Shown here: positions 60,926 to 64,000 of the stretch, piece by piece
Numbering within the stretch: position 1 is the first letter of the stretch
Layout of the letters: the number at the start of each line of letters is the position of its first letter
DNA from: Flavobacteriales bacterium
GTDB lineage: Bacteria > Bacteroidota > Bacteroidia > Flavobacteriales_F > PHOS-HE28
NCBI GenBank assembly: GCA_016715895.1
Contig: JADJXH010000004.1
Span: 1,054,001-1,118,000 of the forward strand
Length of the DNA: 64,000 nt
Direction of reading: 5' to 3'
The notes under the pieces: generated by a model
What the model was told of the DNA's origin: nothing
What the model saw: the letters and a program-made list of their open reading frames with translations, nothing else
Databases searched by the model: none
Position numbers and translations under genes: made by a program

Positions 60926-63900
60926 AGCGGTCCGTGCGCACGATCGTGGGCCTGGTACGGGTCCTTTCCACCGGGTGGCCCCACCGCCTGGTGGTGCTGC
61001 TGGCCATGCTGCTGGCCCTGCCGGAGCTGGCGGAGGCTTCGCTGGACCTGGGCTTCCTCGTTCAGCAGGTGGACAGCCCCGAGGTCGAGCTGCTGTGGCC
61101 GATCGACAGCGACCCCGGCACCGGCCAGAGCGACGGTGGGGTGGACCTGCAGGACCCCGAGAACATCGAGAACGAGGTGATCTATGACCCGGTGACGGGC
61201 CAGTACATCCTCAACAGCAGTGTGGGCGGCTCCTTTGATTACCGGCCGCCGATGAGCATGACGCTGGACGAGTACCTGCAGTACGACATGGAGCGCGCCA
61301 TGGAGACGTACTGGACGGAGAAGAGCACCAGCGAGACGGAGCGGGCGGCCAAGGGGCTGATCCCCTCGCTGAACGTGAAGGGCGAGCTGTTCGACCGGAT
61401 CTTCGGGGGCAACACGATCGACATCCGTCCGCAGGGCTCGGCGGAGATCATCTTCGGGGTGAACGTCTCCAAGACCGAGAACCCGCGGATCCCGGTGGAC
61501 CAGCGGCGCATCACCACCTTCGATTTCGACCAGCGGATCCAGCTGAACCTGACGGGCAACATCGGGGACAAGCTGAAGATCAACACCAGCTACAACACCG
61601 AGGCCACCTTCGATTTCGAGAACCAGGTGAAGCTGGACTACACCGGCTACGAGGACGAGATCATCCAGAAGATCGAGGCTGGGAACGTGAGCCTGCCGCT
61701 GCAGGGCCAGCTGATCCAGGGCAGCCAGAGCCTCTTCGGCATCAAGACCGAGCTGCGGTTCGGTCGCCTCACGGCCACGGGCATCTTCAGCCAGGAGAAG
61801 GGGCAGCGGCGCAACATCCAGACCCAGGGCGGGGCGCAGACCACCAACTTCGACATCAAGGCGGACGAGTACGAGGCCAACAAGCACTACTTCCTGGGCC
61901 ACTTCTTCCGCGACCTCTATGAGCAGAGCCTGCGCACGCTGCCCACGGTGAACAGCCCGATCCAGGTGACGCGTGTGGAGGTGTGGGTCACCAATACGCG
62001 CTTCGACTTCGCGCAGACGCGCAACATCGTGGCCTTCACCGACCTGGGCGAGAACGCGGATGCCGCCGCCATCGCCGCGGGCAAGGTGAGCGGCGACCTG
62101 CCGCCCGGCCTGTTGATCGACGCTGCGGGGACCACGGCGGACAACGCGGCCAACTCGCTGTACCAGACCGTGGCGAACAACCCGGCCATCCGGGGCTTTG
62201 CGAACTCGAGCCAGGCGCTGCAGGCCTTGGGCGTGGTGGCCGCACGGCACTTCGAGAAGCTGGAGAGCGCGCGCCTGCTGCAGCCCAACGAGTACAGCCT
62301 CAACGACCGCCTGGGCTTCATCAGCCTCAACCAGAGCCTCAACAACGACGAGGTGCTGGCGGTGGCCTATCAGTTCGTGTACAACGGGCAGACCTACCAG
62401 GTGGGCGAGTTCAGCACCGACGGCGCGGTGGGCACCAACGCACTGATGCTGCGACTGCTGAAGGCCACCATCACCAACCCGCGGATCCCGCTGTGGGACC
62501 TGATGATGAAGAACGTGTACTCGTTGGGCGCCTTCCAGGTGAACCGCGAGGAGTTCCGGCTGGACCTGATCTACAACAACCCCACCACCGGGGTGGACCT
62601 CAACTACGTGCCGCGCGTGCCGATCGACCAGATCCCGCTGCTGCAGGCCCTGGCGCTCGACCGCCTGGACCCGCAGAACGCGCCGAACCCCGATGGATGG
62701 TTCGACTTCATCGATGGCGCGGCCACCACGGGCGGCACCATCAACAGCCAGAACGGACGCGTCTATTTCCCGGTCCTGGAGCCCTTCGGCACCACCCTGG
62801 ACCAGGCGCTGGACCCCGAACAGCCCCTGGCGATCCGCCAGCAGATCGTGTTCCAGGTGCTGTACGACAGCACCAAGGTCGCCGCGCAGAACCAGCCCGA
62901 GCTCAACCGCTTCCGCCTGAAGGGCAGCTACCGCAGCGCCAGCAGCGACGTCATCAGCCTCAACTCGGTGAACATCCCGCAGGGCAGCGTGGTGGTGACC
63001 GCCGGCGGGGTGCGCCTGGTGGAGAACCAGGACTACACGGTGGACTACAACCTGGGCCGGGTGAAGATCATCAACCAGGGCATCCTGGAGAGCGGCACGC
63101 CCATCAACATCAGCCTGGAGAGCAACTCGCTCTTCAGCATCCAGACCAAGACGCTGGCCGGTGCGCGCTTTGATTTCAGGGTGAACAGGGACCTGACCAT
63201 CGGCGGCACGGTGATGAACCTCTACGAGCGTCCGCTGACCCAGAAGGTGAACGTGGGCGACGAGCCGATCAGCAACACCATCGTCGGGCTGGATGCCAAC
63301 TGGCGCACCGAAAGCAACCTGATCACCACCTTGGTGGACAAGCTGCCCTTCTTCGCCACCAAGGAGATCAGCACGGTGAACGCCAGTGCCGAGGCGGCCT
63401 ACCTGATCCCCGGCCACAGCCGGGCCATCGGCAACGCGGGCACCAGCTACATCGACGACTTCGAAGGCAGCGTGAGCACCATCGACCTGCGCCAGCAGAG
63501 CCTCTGGTTCCACGCCGCCACCCCGCAGGGCATCCCGGACCTCTTCCCCGAGGGCGACTTCATCAACGACCTGCGCACCGGATTCCGCCGCGCCAAGCTG
63601 GCCTGGTACGTGATCGACCCGCTCTTCTTCCGCAACAACAACCTGACACCGCCCAACATCACGGGCGACATGCAGTCGGACCACCGCCAGCGCGAGGTGC
63701 TGGAGCTGGAGGTGTTCCCCAACCGCCAGCTGCAGGCGGGCGCCCCGGCCAACATCCCCGTGCTCGACCTGGCCTACTACCCCCGTGAGCGTGGCCCCTA
63801 CAACTTCAACGTGAACGGGCTGGACCAGGACGGCTTCCTGCTGGACCCTGCGGACAGCTGGGCGGGCATCACGCGCCGCATCACCACCACCGATTTCGAG

Positions 63901-64000
63901 GCCAGCAACATCGAGACCATCCAGTTCTGGATGATGGACCCCTTCAGCGAGGGCACCGGTGCGGGCAGCAACGAGGACAGCCAGAACAGCACGGGCGGCG
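60922..64000 (+). CDS. sprA: T9SS outer-membrane translocon / gliding protein SprA, N-terminal part
   Basis: At least 1026 residues are visible and the frame continues past the window; SprA is usually over 2000 residues. The GTG start overlaps the ruvA TGA and gives a signal-like helix (HRLVVLLAMLLALPELAEA). Family segments follow: SFDYRPPMSMTLDEYLQYDM, then SLNVKGELFDRIFGG, FDFDQRIQLNLTGNIGDKL and INTSYNTEATFDFENQVKL. Later parts include VWVTNTRFDFAQTRNIVAF and GHSRAIGNAGTSYIDDFEG. SprA (Sov in Porphyromonas) forms the 36-strand translocation pore for CTD-bearing cargo. Confidence 0.95.
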   Translation, partial: MKRSVRTIVGLVRVLSTGWPHRLVVLLAMLLALPELAEASLDLGFLVQQVDSPEVELLWPIDSDPGTGQSDGGVDLQDPENIENEVIYDPVTGQYILNSSVGGSFDYRPPMSMTLDEYLQYDMERAMETYWTEKSTSETERAAKGLIPSLNVKGELFDRIFGGNTIDIRPQGSAEIIFGVNVSKTENPRIPVDQRRITTFDFDQRIQLNLTGNIGDKLKINTSYNTEATFDFENQVKLDYTGYEDEIIQKIEAGNVSLPLQGQLIQGSQSLFGIKTELRFGRLTATGIFSQEKGQRRNIQTQGGAQTTNFDIKADEYEANKHYFLGHFFRDLYEQSLRTLPTVNSPIQVTRVEVWVTNTRFDFAQTRNIVAFTDLGENADAAAIAAGKVSGDLPPGLLIDAAGTTADNAANSLYQTVANNPAIRGFANSSQALQALGVVAARHFEKLESARLLQPNEYSLNDRLGFISLNQSLNNDEVLAVAYQFVYNGQTYQVGEFSTDGAVGTNALMLRLLKATITNPRIPLWDLMMKNVYSLGAFQVNREEFRLDLIYNNPTTGVDLNYVPRVPIDQIPLLQALALDRLDPQNAPNPDGWFDFIDGAATTGGTINSQNGRVYFPVLEPFGTTLDQALDPEQPLAIRQQIVFQVLYDSTKVAAQNQPELNRFRLKGSYRSASSDVISLNSVNIPQGSVVVTAGGVRLVENQDYTVDYNLGRVKIINQGILESGTPINISLESNSLFSIQTKTLAGARFDFRVNRDLTIGGTVMNLYERPLTQKVNVGDEPISNTIVGLDANWRTESNLITTLVDKLPFFATKEISTVNASAEAAYLIPGHSRAIGNAGTSYIDDFEGSVSTIDLRQQSLWFHAATPQGIPDLFPEGDFINDLRTGFRRAKLAWYVIDPLFFRNNNLTPPNITGDMQSDHRQREVLELEVFPNRQLQAGAPANIPVLDLAYYPRERGPYNFNVNGLDQDGFLLDPADSWAGITRRITTTDFEASNIETIQFWMMDPFSEGTGAGSNEDSQNSTGG

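Overview
The window comes from a GC-rich member of the Bacteroidota, most likely an uncultured Flavobacteriales-like bacterium. The evidence is the ruvA-sprA gene pair, several proteins ending in type IX secretion (T9SS) type A sorting domains, a DUF6089/PorG-like barrel, a complete alternative complex III (ActABCDEF) operon leading into cytochrome c oxidase genes, and repeated TAnnTTTG promoter elements (the Bacteroidota -7 box) with very little Shine-Dalgarno signal. No phage, transposase, CRISPR array or rRNA operon is visible; the only RNA gene recognised is a tRNA-Ser.

Layout. 0-17.5 kb: bacilliredoxin, a 1313-residue secreted BNR/PKD protein, gdhA, dprA, a TonB-dependent receptor followed by kdsB and an HU-SPOR membrane protein, a tightly overlapping STAS/WD40/thioesterase trio, a cytochrome c lipoprotein, a GT9 heptosyltransferase coupled to a small protein, tatD and ansA. 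17.5-18.1 kb: a possible small membrane protein and a tRNA-Ser(GGA) whose 3' end is duplicated in structured tandem repeats. 18.1-28.9 kb: dusB, a LolE-type permease, a barrel protein, a methyltransferase, rbfA, an MsbA-like exporter and the rimP-nusA-infB operon with a promoter and an attenuator-like hairpin in its leader. 28.9-29.5 kb is non-coding and holds two near-identical palindromes. 29.5-31.1 kb: PorG-like and SPOR proteins on the minus strand. 31.2-42.9 kb: respiratory operon actABCDEF-coxB-coxA, closed by a strong terminator. 43.5-44.5 kb is non-coding and repeat-rich. 44.5-53.5 kb: two T9SS cargo proteins (one with an S74 chaperone domain), ruvB, an RlmL-type methyltransferase, a leucine-rich-repeat secreted protein, queG and a small conserved protein. 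53.6-58.5 kb: a minus-strand cluster of three CxxC-bearing envelope proteins and a barrel. 58.7-64 kb: a T9SS cargo protein, a sirtuin, ruvA and the first part of sprA.

How it fits together. The respiratory block would oxidise menaquinol through ActABCDEF and pass electrons to an A1-type oxidase; subunit III is not in the window. SprA, the T9SS outer-membrane translocon, the PorG-like barrel and the cargo proteins form a secretion theme. Two otherwise unrelated secreted proteins (699-4640 and 50491-52245) share a C-terminal cassette of about 245 residues that ends in a duplicated dockerin-like NDRD repeat and lacks the usual T9SS type A tail. This cassette and the four-gene thiol cluster are the best candidates for undescribed biology here.
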